From Opitutaceae bacterium (GTDB taxonomy: Bacteria; Verrucomicrobiota; Verrucomicrobiia; Opitutales; Opitutaceae), in NCBI GenBank assembly GCA_023269585.1, contig JAHFTC010000003.1:1-64000 (forward strand): DNA of 64,000 bases, in the 5' to 3' direction. The notes under the pieces were generated by a model that was not told the DNA's origin, made no database searches, and saw only the letters and a list, made by a program, of their open reading frames with translations. The position numbers and the translations under genes are program-made. Positions 24,576 to 33,620 of this stretch are shown piece by piece. Position 1 is the stretch's first letter. The number at the start of each line of letters is the position of its first letter.

Positions 24576-27500
24576 TTATTGGCCGCGGGGCACCACGGTG
24601 AGCGTGAAGTAGAACGTGGCGCCTTCGCCCGGCCGGCCCTCGGCCCAGACGCGGCCGCCGTGGCGGTCGATCACGCGCTTCACGTTGGCCAGGCCGATGC
24701 CCGTGCCCGCGAAATCCCGCGCGGAATGCAGCCGCTGGAACACCCCGAAGAGCTTCGCCGTGTACTTCGGGTCGAACCCCGCGCCGTTGTCGCGGACGAA
24801 GAACGTGGCCCGGCCCTCGGGTTGGCCATCGTCGGCACAGCCGATCTCGATGCGGGCCTGGGGCTGGCGGCTGGTGAACTTCACGGCGTTGCCCACGAGG
24901 TTGACGAGCGTCTGCCGGAGCAGGCCGCGGTCGCCCTGCACCAGGGGCAACGAGCCCACCACCCACTCGATCGGGCGGCTGCCGATTTCGGCGGCGAGTT
25001 CGGCCCGGCATTCGTCGACCAGCGTGGCGAGGTCGACCGTCTGGCGCTGCAACTCGACGCGGCTGATCCGGGCGAATTGGAGCAGGTCGTCGATGAGCAG
25101 GCTCATGCGGCGCGCCTCGACCACGACGATGCCGAGCTGGCGGTCGCACTCCGCGTCGACCTTGCCCTGGAGGCGGCGCAGCAGCAGTTCGATGAAGCCG
25201 CTGATGTTGCGCAACGGGGCGCGCAAGTCGTGGGAGACGGAATACGAGAACGACTCGAGCTCGTGGTTGGCGATGAGCAGGCGCGCGTTGGTCTCCTGCA
25301 GGCGCGCGGCGAAGCGTCCCAGCTCCCCCTGGCTCTGCTGGAGCGCCCGGTTGAGCCGCTCGGAGTCCACCACCTGCCGCTCCAATTCCTCGGTCCGCGC
25401 CAGCACCCGCGCCTCGAGCTCGGTGCTGAGGTGGCGGAACTGCTCCTCGCTGGCCTGCAAGGCGGCCGCCTTGCGGGTGGCCTCGTCTTTCTGTTCGGCC
25501 AGGTGGCGGTTGGCCGTCTGGAGGGCGGCCGTGCGTTCTTCAACGAGGCGGGCCAGGCGGCGTTTCTCCCGGTTCTGCAGATAGGCCCCCGCCGACGTGA
25601 GGAGACCGGCCAGCAACACCACGGCGACCCCGTAACTCACATAGGCGGCGGTGGTGCGCTGCCAGGGCGGCAGGACGGTGAAGGCCAGCCGATCTTCCTC
25701 GCCGAGGCGTTCGCCGTGGCGGGGGCGCACATGGAGCACGTAGTCGCCTTCCTTGAGACGCGGGAAGAAGGCGGTGCCGCCGCTGCCGGCCGGCACCCAC
25801 GCCTGGTTGCCGCCCTCCAACCGGGTCTCGAACTCGACGGGCGCGCCGAGCGGAGCGCCGGGGGCGACGAACTGGAACGCGAGTGAGTTCGAGGCGTAGC
25901 GGACCGGGTCGATGCGCCGGCCGACCGGGGTGAGGAAGAGGTGATCGGCCGTGAGCTGCACGCGGGTGATGAGCGCGCGCAACGGCGGCGGAGGTGGCGC
26001 GGGCATCGCCGGATCGTGGCGGACGAGGTAGTTGTTGCGGTGCATCCACATCACGCCGTCGGCCTGGGGGAAGTAGTAGTAGGGGCCGGGCCCGGACAGG
26101 TTGAGCGCCGGAAGCCGGCGCGGCGGTTCGACCGCGGGATCGAACCGGAAGATCGTATCCTTGGCGGTGATCCACAGCTGGCCGCCCGCATCGAGGTTGG
26201 GCCGCCCGCTGACTTCCGGCACCAGCCCCGGGAAACGGCGCTCGAAGTCGGTGTCGTAGACGAACCGCCCGGTGGCGGCGTCGTGGCGCATGAGCCGGCC
26301 CGCCACGACCACGCGGACCTCGTCGCCGAAGCGGGCGAGCTGGACCCAGCTGTTGTCGAGCCCCTGCTCCGTGCCCAGAAGTTGGAACTGCGGCACGGGG
26401 CCGGAGAGGTCCACCCGGCCGCATTTCCCGACGCCCATCTCGATCCACACCGTGCCGTCGGGCCCGCAGACCCCGCCGTAGGTCGTGCCGCATTCCGGCG
26501 CGGGATGGCGTTCCGCCACGAAGCGCCCGCCTTCGACGCGCAACCAGCCGATCTCGCCGTTGGCCGTGTAGAACCACCGTTGCTGCCCGGGGAAGGGGTT
26601 GAAGAGCCGCATGTATGCCGGATCGGGCAGGACCAGCTCCCACGCATCCGTCCGGTGCACGAACAGCCCGCCGCGCGTACCGGCGAACAGCAGGTCCTCG
26701 TGCGGATCGGCCAGCATGGAATGCACATTGAAGCCCGCCGGCGTGTCCGGCACGAAGCGGAGCAGCCGCCCGGTCGCGTCGTAGACCCCGCGCTGCGCCG
26801 TGCGATCCGTGCGCAGCCAGAGGCGGCCCCGATGCCGGAAGGGTTGGGCGAAGGAGAAACCCTTCGCGACCAGCGGCTCCAGCCGCGACACCGGCGAGGG
26901 AAATTCGATGCGCGCCACGCCGGCGCTGAGCACGGCCCAGACCTCGCCCTCGCTCGCCGGATACAGGCGGCGCACCCGGGCCAGCCGATGGTCGAGGTCG
27001 GCGCCGAGCGTCTGCACGATCCGGCCGGTGCGCTCGAAGAACACGACGCCGAAATCCTCGACCGCCACCGCGTAGTGGCCGCCGGGGAGCGCACAAAGGT
27101 CGGTGAGGTGCCAGCCCCCGTCCAGCGGGGCGGGCAGGGGGAGCGGCGTGAACGTCTCCCCGTCGAACGCCCTGAGGCCGCGGCCGTAGGTGGCGACCAG
27201 CAGCCGGTCTCCCTCGTACGGGGCCGTGCCGGTGATCGCATCGTCCGTATTGGTGTGGCCGGTGCCCACGCGGACCAGTTGGTCGCCCGTGATCGCAAAC
27301 AGGCGGCCGCTGGAGGCCTCGCTCACGAAGGCGCGCTCGCCGAGCGCGAAGATGGAGCTGATGGCGTTGACCGTGCCCACGGGGATGAGCCCGGCATCGC
27401 CGCGCCAGGCGGCGACCGTGCCGCTGTTGCCGTACCAATACCAGGTGCCCGCCGCGAAGACGGCCTGCGCGAAGCCGGGATGCTGGTTGGCCGGGGTGCT

Positions 27501-27956
27501 CACGAATGCGGCCACCTGCTGGCGCACCCAGCGGTTGTTGCCCTGCAAAACGAGTTCGCCCACGGCGTCGCCCATGCTCGCGAAAAGGCGACCTTCGCGG
27601 TCGACCATGAGGCTCTCAATGACGCCGGAGACGTCGCTCGCGTCCGGCTCGAACACTTCCCACCGCGAGCCGTCGCCGATGGCGATTTGACGCTGGGCGT
27701 AGGCGACATGCCGCCCGTCGGGCAGGCGGATCAGGCCGGCGGGCGCCGCGGCCAAGCCCAGCGCCTCCGGCCCGAGCACGACATAATTGGGCAAGCCGGC
27801 TTCGACCAACCCTGCCGCCGGCGCCGGCATGGCCTCGGACTGCGCCCGAGCGGCCAGGCCGAGCCAGAGCACGCTGAGCACGGCACCGCCGCCCCTGAGC
27901 AGCAACTGCCGCCAGGAGCCCGCGCGCCGGCACTCGTTGGTGCGGGACAAAGGCAT
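24576..27956 (-). CDS. Two-component regulator propeller sensor histidine kinase
   Basis: A 1126-residue sensor. After a signal/anchor (about residues 8-35) come two-component-regulator propeller blades (residues ~50-640; patterns like LRAFDGETFTPL and ARVRRLYPASEGEVWAV) and a Y_Y_Y domain (~690-790; GDYVLHVRPRHG). A transmembrane segment (~800-820) leads to a coiled coil (~825-920) and a kinase core with SYSVSHDLRAPLRNISGF, LVGNAVKFTSR, DNGAGFDPK and GTGIGLANVKRV. It has no C-terminal receiver or AraC domain, so it must signal to a separate regulator not visible next to it. The ATG at 27956 follows a GGAG box; the 27992 start is less likely. It is a paralog of the gene at the left edge. In Bacteroidetes such kinases often sense polysaccharide fragments. 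Confidence 0.9.
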   Translation of the reverse strand: MPLSRTNECRRAGSWRQLLLRGGGAVLSVLWLGLAARAQSEAMPAPAAGLVEAGLPNYVVLGPEALGLAAAPAGLIRLPDGRHVAYAQRQIAIGDGSRWEVFEPDASDVSGVIESLMVDREGRLFASMGDAVGELVLQGNNRWVRQQVAAFVSTPANQHPGFAQAVFAAGTWYWYGNSGTVAAWRGDAGLIPVGTVNAISSIFALGERAFVSEASSGRLFAITGDQLVRVGTGHTNTDDAITGTAPYEGDRLLVATYGRGLRAFDGETFTPLPLPAPLDGGWHLTDLCALPGGHYAVAVEDFGVVFFERTGRIVQTLGADLDHRLARVRRLYPASEGEVWAVLSAGVARIEFPSPVSRLEPLVAKGFSFAQPFRHRGRLWLRTDRTAQRGVYDATGRLLRFVPDTPAGFNVHSMLADPHEDLLFAGTRGGLFVHRTDAWELVLPDPAYMRLFNPFPGQQRWFYTANGEIGWLRVEGGRFVAERHPAPECGTTYGGVCGPDGTVWIEMGVGKCGRVDLSGPVPQFQLLGTEQGLDNSWVQLARFGDEVRVVVAGRLMRHDAATGRFVYDTDFERRFPGLVPEVSGRPNLDAGGQLWITAKDTIFRFDPAVEPPRRLPALNLSGPGPYYYFPQADGVMWMHRNNYLVRHDPAMPAPPPPPLRALITRVQLTADHLFLTPVGRRIDPVRYASNSLAFQFVAPGAPLGAPVEFETRLEGGNQAWVPAGSGGTAFFPRLKEGDYVLHVRPRHGERLGEEDRLAFTVLPPWQRTTAAYVSYGVAVVLLAGLLTSAGAYLQNREKRRLARLVEERTAALQTANRHLAEQKDEATRKAAALQASEEQFRHLSTELEARVLARTEELERQVVDSERLNRALQQSQGELGRFAARLQETNARLLIANHELESFSYSVSHDLRAPLRNISGFIELLLRRLQGKVDAECDRQLGIVVVEARRMSLLIDDLLQFARISRVELQRQTVDLATLVDECRAELAAEIGSRPIEWVVGSLPLVQGDRGLLRQTLVNLVGNAVKFTSRQPQARIEIGCADDGQPEGRATFFVRDNGAGFDPKYTAKLFGVFQRLHSARDFAGTGIGLANVKRVIDRHGGRVWAEGRPGEGATFYFTLTVVPRGQ

Positions 27957-28131
27957 CGGTGTCTCCTGCCTATCGGCTGCCCGTCCGTGCACTTGACCGC
28001 GGACCGCGCCGGCTGCGGCGCTCCCGCCGAGTGCGCGCGGTTGGAGACCGACCCTGCGTTGCCAGCGTGCCGGAACCGTCGATCCCGTCGCCGACTGGAC
28101 GTGGCCGACTTGGCTAGGCTCACCCGTACAC

Positions 28132-28172
28132 GAAAAAGAAAAAGCCGGCGGACCTCGCGGTGCCGCCGGCTT
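28132..28172 (-). terminator. Intrinsic terminator of the acetate transporter gene
   Basis: On the minus strand, a 10-bp stem (aagccggcgg with ccgccggctt) is followed by TTTTTCTTTTTCG, 44 bases after the stop codon. Confidence 0.88.
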
Positions 28173-28215
28173 GGGAAACGAAACGAGGGACGCTCGTCGC
28201 TCGACGGAAGGTCGC

Positions 28216-28806
28216 TCAGCCCTTGATCCAGGGCTTACCGGCGGGCAGCAGCTCGCGACCGGCGAGGTCGTTGAGGATGATGCGGGCCATCATGTACCAG
28301 GCGGCGAGCGCGCAAACCATCAGCTCGTAGCCGGCGATCTTCGTGATGGTCGGGGCCAGCTCGGGCGGGCAGAAGTGCGCGATATCGAGCAGGATGAAGC
28401 CGATCAGCAGCAGGGTGAAGGTCGTGGCCATCGCGCCGTGGATGCGCAGCGAGCCCAGCCAGAGGATCACCGTGAAGAGGGTCCAGCCCACGAGGAACCA
28501 GCCCACATCGTGGTGTGAGGCCTTGAAGATGCCGAAGTGGTTGCCCAGCAGCATCAGCGCGAGGCTGATCCAGAACGCGCCGTAGGAAGTGAAGGCGCAG
28601 TAGCCGAAGTTGTTGCCGGCGGATTTTTCCTGGAGGCCCGCGATCAGCTGCGCGGCGCCGCCGAAGACGAGACCGAGCCAGATCACCGGCCCGAGGCCGG
28701 CCCAGCCCACGTTGTGGAACTGAAGCATCAGCGTTGTGAGGCCGAAGCCGGCGAGGCCGACGACAGCGGGATTACCTTGTTTCATGGAGGAGGTGGCGTT
28801 GCTCAT
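28216..28806 (-). CDS. satP: Acetate/succinate uptake transporter (GPR1/FUN34/YaaH family)
   Basis: A 196-residue inner-membrane protein with six hydrophobic helices. It opens with the family signature NPAVVGLAGFG (usual form NPAPLGL), and has FGYCAFTSYGAFW, matching the FxxYGxFW motif. Family members form hexameric channels that take up acetate or succinate with protons. The ATG at 28806 is chosen because upstream codons in the frame lack family sequence. Monocistronic with its own terminator. It fits an organism whose fermentation releases or reuses acetate. Confidence 0.9.
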   Translation of the reverse strand: MSNATSSMKQGNPAVVGLAGFGLTTLMLQFHNVGWAGLGPVIWLGLVFGGAAQLIAGLQEKSAGNNFGYCAFTSYGAFWISLALMLLGNHFGIFKASHHDVGWFLVGWTLFTVILWLGSLRIHGAMATTFTLLLIGFILLDIAHFCPPELAPTITKIAGYELMVCALAAWYMMARIILNDLAGRELLPAGKPWIKG

Positions 28807-29292
28807 GGGAAGTCGGTTGGCGGACACAAAAAGCCCACGTTGGCGAAACCGATCCCGCCTTGTCCAGCAACTTGCTGGCCGATTGCGCTCAACCGCGACG
28901 GGACGCGACGGCACGCGAACGGGAGCGGATCCGAGCGGCTAGCCTGTCCCGCGCGCAGCTGACCGGTGCCATGCAGAACGAACCAGGCGCCTAGAACGCC
29001 AGCAGGTAACGAAGAGAAAAAGCGCGAAGGGGTTGGTTTCCCGATGGCTGGGCAACGGCCACACCCCGCCGGCGAAGCAAGATCGCCCTTCCGCCGCCAC
29101 CCCGAGCGCAATCCGCGGGCCTGCACGTTGTCCTGGGCCCGCGCCGTTCCGCTGCCCCGGGAGCTTGTAATCTATTGTATTACAACGTCGGGGTGCGCCG
29201 GGAGGATCATCCGCCGATGCGAAGGGGTTGGGTGTCCTCTCGCCGTGCCACGGTTTGCTGCGCGGCGCGGCGCGCGGCGGGCCCCGGCCCTC
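28807..29292. other. 486-bp stretch without a recognised gene
   Basis: It carries the promoter region of the acetate transporter (right to left) and the 3' flank of the EamA transporter. A small AT-rich inverted repeat, ttgtaat-N7-attacaa (29165-29185), stands out but has no nearby downstream gene start. Nothing else was recognised. Confidence 0.4.
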
Positions 29293-30339
29293 TCACTGCG
29301 CCCACCATGGCCAGAAGAGCGAGGCGGTGCCGGCGACGGCGAGCAACGCGCCGGCGAAATAGCGGGCGCGCGGCAGATCCTCGCCGAGCTTCCATGCCAG
29401 CGGCGCCGTGAGCAGCGGTGCGGCGGCGACGATGGATTGCGTCACGCCCGCCGGCAGCTGCGGCTGGCTCAGCGCCCACTGCAGGCACGTCACGCCGAGC
29501 ACCGGACCGGTGAGCGTGTTGAGCAGAAGCCAGGGCGCGGCATTGCGGAATGGGGATTGCGGAATGCGGATTATTGGAGCGGAGGAAACGGCATTTGGGA
29601 TTCTAGATTGCCGATTTTCGATTGGGTCTCCGTTCCCGCGGCCATCTGCAGCCCGATCCGAATCCCCGCCAGCCAGTCCGCAATCCGCAATCCGCAATCC
29701 GCATTTGGCGCGACTCTTCCGCCGCGCCAGTCGCACCACGGCCAGCGCCACGGTGGCCACGAGCAGGCCGGCGAGCACGCGCTCGAAGGTGACGGTGCCG
29801 GGATCGGCCTTCACGCCTTCGGCGCGCAGCACGGCGAACGCCTTCCGGCTCAGCACCTGGCCCACGCCCTGCCCCACCGCCGAGAGCGCCGCGAGTCCGG
29901 CGCCCAAGAGCAACACCCGCGGCGCGAACTGCGGAAAACTCCGCGGTGCCAGCCCGAGGATCACGCCGCCGAGGATCACCGCGCAGCACACCAGCCGGGC
30001 CCCGGTGACCGGCACCCCGAGCCACACCCACTCGACCGCGAGCGCCACCACCGCCGCACCGCACTGCACGGTGAGGGTGGCGAGATTCGCCCCCGCACGC
30101 GGCAGCGCCTGAAACATTAGCAGCCCACCCAGCCCGAAGCCCACGAGCCCGCTCACGAAGAACCAACCGAAAGCCGCTCCGAACCCGTGTCCGAAGAGCA
30201 ACGACCACACGCCGAGCAGCACCGCCGCCAGCGCCAGCCGCCAGAAGTTCGCCGCGGTCGCGCCCAGCGCCAGCGCCGCCCGCCGCGCGAACACCGCCGT
30301 CGCGGCGAAGAATCCGGTGGTGAGCAGCGCGGCGAGCAT
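29293..30339 (-). CDS. EamA/DMT-family transporter carrying an in-frame repeat insertion
   Basis: A 348-residue membrane protein with ten hydrophobic helices in two EamA halves (GLGGLLMFQALPRAGANLATL; WALSQPQLPAGVTQSIVAAAP). Members export or import metabolites such as amino acids; the substrate is unknown. Between the sixth and seventh helices, about 55-60 hydrophilic residues (from KCGLRIADCGL to RIPQSPFRNAA) are encoded by a repeat at 29541-29706. They do not resemble any transporter loop. The reading frame stays open through the insertion. The ATG at 30339 starts the first helix. Confidence 0.82.
   Translation of the reverse strand: MLAALLTTGFFAATAVFARRAALALGATAANFWRLALAAVLLGVWSLLFGHGFGAAFGWFFVSGLVGFGLGGLLMFQALPRAGANLATLTVQCGAAVVALAVEWVWLGVPVTGARLVCCAVILGGVILGLAPRSFPQFAPRVLLLGAGLAALSAVGQGVGQVLSRKAFAVLRAEGVKADPGTVTFERVLAGLLVATVALAVVRLARRKSRAKCGLRIADCGLAGGDSDRAADGRGNGDPIENRQSRIPNAVSSAPIIRIPQSPFRNAAPWLLLNTLTGPVLGVTCLQWALSQPQLPAGVTQSIVAAAPLLTAPLAWKLGEDLPRARYFAGALLAVAGTASLFWPWWAQ
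29541..29706. repeat. In-frame repeat insertion with gcggattgcggaat termini
   Basis: About 166 bases within the EamA gene. The left end repeats gcggaa/gcggat units (29541-29572) and the right end their complement, tccgcaatccgcaat (29677-29704), so the ends form an inverted repeat. A length near a multiple of three and the lack of stops keep the gene open. The AT-richer composition differs from the host gene. Confidence 0.75.
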
Positions 30340-30738
30340 GACGCCGCCGATACTGCACCAGTCCGTCGCGCAAAGAAAGTGCCGATGATGCGCCCAAGGC
30401 CTTGACAAACCGAATTTGCGTGGCCTCTTTACCCTCGATCCAATCATGAACCACCGCACCACAGTCCCGCGCCGCCAAGACGACCTGTTGCCCGTCGTCT
30501 TCCCGGGCGTGCCCGGTGCCGCGACCTGAGTCCCTTCGTCTGGATACACGACGGAGCGACCCCGGTCAACGGACCGGGCCGACCCTCGCTCCTCGCCACC
30601 GGCGGCCGCTGAAGCGGCGCCGTGTCCCGCCCCGGCGGATGCCCGCGATCCGCCTTCCCGCCCATCCAGCGCCCCGGCGCACCACCCCTCCGTTCCATCG
30701 GCACCGCCCCCGGGCGTTGCCGCCACGACCTCGCCGCC
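30340..30738. other. 399-bp divergent intergenic region
   Basis: The region between the divergent EamA gene and the aldo/keto reductase-fold cluster. It should contain both promoters. No consensus promoter, RNA or small gene was recognised. Confidence 0.4.
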
Positions 30739-31746
30739 ATGGATCACCGTCCCTTCGGTCGCACCGACCTCACCATCTCCCCGCTCGCGCTCGGCACCGC
30801 CCGTTTCGGTTGGCGCACCAGCGCGGCCGAAGCCGCCGCCATCCTCGACCTCTACCGTACGCAGGGCGGCAACCTCGTCGAAACCAGCGCCGTGTGGTGC
30901 CGCGATCCCGAGAACGCCGCGCTCTTCGCCGCGCCGGGCGAGCACCTCGTCGGCCGGTGGCTGGCGCAGGACCCCGAGCGACGGCGCGGGCTCGTCCTCG
31001 CCGGGCGGGTCTTCCTCGGCGCGCGCCTGTGCGCCGCCGCCGACTTCGCCGTGCGCGTCCGCGCGAACTGCGAGGCCTCGCTGCAGCGTCTGAATACCGA
31101 ATACTTCGACCTGCTCCAGATCGAGTGGCGCGAGGACTCCGGGCCGATCGAGCGTCTGCTCGAGGCGCTCCGGCCGCTAGTGCGCCAGAGCCGCGTCCTG
31201 CGTCTCGGCGCCGCCGGCTTCCCCGCCTGGCGGGTCGCCACCGCGAACTCCGTCGCCCAACAGGCCACACTCCCCGCCCTGCAGACGGTCCAGGCCGCCT
31301 TCTCCCTGCTCGACCCGCGTCCGTTCGAGCGCGAGTACGCGGAGCTGTGCACCGAGCACCGCCTCGCGTTCCTCGCCCGCGCGCCGCTCGCGGCCAGCAC
31401 GCTCGCGCACAGTGTCGATTCCCCGCATCGCGATCTGCGCTGGGCGGCGCTGCTGCCCTCCACCCATCAGCTCAGCGTCCGCGAGCGCCTCGCCTGGGTC
31501 GCCCAACGCCGCGGGGCCACGCTTGCCCAGACCGAGCTCGCCTGGGTCCTGAGCCACCCGGCCGTCGCCACCGCGGTGGTCCACGCCACCTCGCCGGGAC
31601 AACTCACGGAGTGGATGCAGGGTGCCGCCGGCCGCCTGTCCCACGAGGAGCAGGTGCTCCTGCGCCATCCCTGGACTCCGGCCCCGACCGGCGCCCCGCC
31701 CGTCGAGCCCGTCTCGGAGTTCGTGCTCGCCACCGCCCCCGGCTGA
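30739..31746 (+). CDS. Aldo/keto reductase-fold protein without the catalytic tetrad (1)
   Basis: A 335-residue TIM-barrel protein that starts FGRTDLTISPLALGTARFGW, the usual family opening. All four catalytic positions are changed: Asp to Glu48 (LVETS for FDTA), Tyr to Trp53, Lys to Arg90 (VLAGRV) and His to Glu129 (DLLQIEW for DLLQIHW). Reduction of carbonyls by NADPH is therefore unlikely. Barrel motifs such as LRLGAAGFPAW and the C-terminal helix remain. It is a paralog of the protein at 32628 and heads a four-gene cluster with a metallophosphoesterase and a Rnk-like protein. The ATG at 30739 gives the conserved start. It may be a regulatory or structural pseudoenzyme. Confidence 0.85.
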   Translation: MDHRPFGRTDLTISPLALGTARFGWRTSAAEAAAILDLYRTQGGNLVETSAVWCRDPENAALFAAPGEHLVGRWLAQDPERRRGLVLAGRVFLGARLCAAADFAVRVRANCEASLQRLNTEYFDLLQIEWREDSGPIERLLEALRPLVRQSRVLRLGAAGFPAWRVATANSVAQQATLPALQTVQAAFSLLDPRPFEREYAELCTEHRLAFLARAPLAASTLAHSVDSPHRDLRWAALLPSTHQLSVRERLAWVAQRRGATLAQTELAWVLSHPAVATAVVHATSPGQLTEWMQGAAGRLSHEEQVLLRHPWTPAPTGAPPVEPVSEFVLATAPG

Positions 31747-31896
31747 ACGGCTCCGCCGCCACGCCGGGCCGCGGAGCCGGCGACCACCGCTCCGCCCGCC
31801 CTCCGGGAGGCCATCGCGCCATCCCTTGCCCCGCCTGCCCGCCCACTTCGCGGCCGGCCCTCCCCGCGTCAGTAGAACACCCCGACACTGCCCGCC

Positions 31897-32613
31897 ATGA
31901 CCATTCTTCACGTCACCGATCTCCACTTCACCGAGCGCTGGTTCGCCTGGCTGCACGAGTCCGCGCCGCACCACGACCTGCTCTGCATCTCCGGCGACCT
32001 CCTCGACCAGAGCCGCGCGATCCCGTTCCACCGCCAGGCCGCGCTCATCGCCGAGTGGCTGACGCTGCATCCGCGCCCGGTGTGCGTGTGCAGCGGCAAC
32101 AGCGACCTCGAGTTCCTCCCTCCTGGTCAGCCCCGGCGGCCGGCCACCTGGCTGCGTGCACTCTCCCGTCCGCGCCTGCGCGTCGACGGCGACACCGCGT
32201 TCCTCCACGGCCGGTCGATCGAGGTCGCCGGCTACCACGAGGCGCCGCGCGGGACCGCCGACATCTGGCTCGTCCACCTGCCGCCGACCGACACCCCGGT
32301 CGCACGCAGCGAATACGGCATCGACCTCGGCGACAAGGGCCTCCCGGCCCTCGTCCGGGAGCACCGGCCACGGCTCGTGCTCTCCGGCCACGTCCATCAT
32401 CCCGAGGCGTGGTTCCACGAGGAGGACGGCACGATCTACCTCAACCCGGGTTGCTCCCGCGGCAGCCGCATCCCGCAGCACATCCTCATCGACCCGGACC
32501 GCTTCGCGGCCACCCGCGTGACCGAGGGACCGATCGGATCGTACTCCGAGACGGTCCTGTGGCCCGCCGCCCCGTCCATCACCGAGCACGAGCACCAGCA
32601 ACTCTCCGCCTGA
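31897..32613 (+). CDS. Calcineurin-like metallophosphoesterase with an altered GNH motif
   Basis: A 238-residue cytoplasmic phosphoesterase. The metal-site motifs DLH (Asp8, His10), GDLLD (33-37), LVHLPP and GHVHHP are all present. The third motif reads GNSD (67-70), so the catalytic His of GNHD is Ser69. In related enzymes that His protonates the leaving group, so its loss suggests altered or slow catalysis or a restricted substrate such as a phosphodiester. It lies 150 bp after the first aldo/keto reductase-fold gene and only 14 bp before the second. Confidence 0.87.
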   Translation: MTILHVTDLHFTERWFAWLHESAPHHDLLCISGDLLDQSRAIPFHRQAALIAEWLTLHPRPVCVCSGNSDLEFLPPGQPRRPATWLRALSRPRLRVDGDTAFLHGRSIEVAGYHEAPRGTADIWLVHLPPTDTPVARSEYGIDLGDKGLPALVREHRPRLVLSGHVHHPEAWFHEEDGTIYLNPGCSRGSRIPQHILIDPDRFAATRVTEGPIGSYSETVLWPAAPSITEHEHQQLSA

Positions 32614-32627
32614 ACCCAACCACCGCC

Positions 32628-33620
32628 ATGAAACAACGCAAACTTGGCCGGACCGACCTTCTCGTCTCCGAGTACTGTCTCGACGCCGCGGCGCTGGGTT
32701 GGCACCCCGCCGCAGCCGGCGCCGACACCGTGCTCGACGCCTTCCGCGAGGTAGGCGGCACCTTCATCCAGCTCCAGGCCGACAGCGGCGACGACGCGGG
32801 CGAGTCCGGAGTCGGCGCGCTCTCCGAGACGCTCGTCGGCCGATGGCTTCACAGCCGCCGGATTGCCCGCCCCGATGTGGTGCTCGCATACTGCGTCCAC
32901 CTTCCCTCCCTCTCGAGCTACTTCCGCCTCGCCGCGGAGATCCGCTTGAGGTGCGAGCGCGCCCTGCGCCGCCTCGGCACCACGTACCTCGACCTGCTGC
33001 TCATCCGCTGGACCGACGGGCTCCCGGTCGACGACACCCTCGTCGCCGTCGAGTACCTCCAGCGCAGTGGTATGTTCCGCCACCTCGGCGGCGGCGGGTT
33101 CCCCGCTTGGCGCGCGATGGAGTGGATCGGGCATGCCGACCGGCGACGCCTCTCGCGACTGGACACGCTCCAGACCGAGCTCGCGCCTCCCGCGGACACC
33201 GGTTCGTGGCAGGAGCTCCGCGATCTCGCCCGCCACCAGCGCCTCGGGCTCGTCGTGCGACCACCCTACACCGGCCCGACCGACGACGAACGCCCGCGCA
33301 GCGTCCTGCGTCCGTATCCGGTCCGCGATTCGGCCGGCTGTGCGATCGCGCAGATCGCGCGCGAGCGCGGCCTGCCGCCGCGCCATGTCGCCCTCGCGTG
33401 GACGCTCGCCGATCCGACGGTGAGCGCGGTCCTCGTCCCGGCCTCCACCCCGCCCGAGGTCGAGGACCTGCGCCGCGCCGCCCGGATCGAACTCGCGTTC
33501 CGCGAACTGCTCCAGGTCGGCCGCGCCGCCCCGCCGGTCGTCACACCCGGCTTCCACGAGCCGAACGGACACGAACTCCTCACCTCCCTCCAATCCACTC
33601 CAACCCACTCCGCATCATGA
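32628..33620 (+). CDS. Aldo/keto reductase-fold protein without the catalytic tetrad (2)
   Basis: A 330-residue paralog of the protein at 30739, opening LGRTDLLVSEYCL. The catalytic positions are again lost, with different replacements: Asp to Gln48, Tyr to Ser53, Lys to Cys89 (VLAYCV) and His to Arg127 (DLLLIRW). The cofactor-side region (LVVRPPYTGP, then a SxxNxxE-like tail) is also degenerate. Because both paralogs lost the same four positions in different ways, selection seems to keep the fold but not the chemistry. Its stop overlaps the Rnk-like start by four bases (ATGA), so the two are translationally coupled. Confidence 0.85.
   Translation: MKQRKLGRTDLLVSEYCLDAAALGWHPAAAGADTVLDAFREVGGTFIQLQADSGDDAGESGVGALSETLVGRWLHSRRIARPDVVLAYCVHLPSLSSYFRLAAEIRLRCERALRRLGTTYLDLLLIRWTDGLPVDDTLVAVEYLQRSGMFRHLGGGGFPAWRAMEWIGHADRRRLSRLDTLQTELAPPADTGSWQELRDLARHQRLGLVVRPPYTGPTDDERPRSVLRPYPVRDSAGCAIAQIARERGLPPRHVALAWTLADPTVSAVLVPASTPPEVEDLRRAARIELAFRELLQVGRAAPPVVTPGFHEPNGHELLTSLQSTPTHSAS

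Noticed and set aside
29165-29185. AT-rich palindrome ttgtaat-N7-attacaa as an operator
   Set aside because: It lies more than 350 bases from the nearest gene start, downstream of the EamA stop, so no regulated gene can be assigned.
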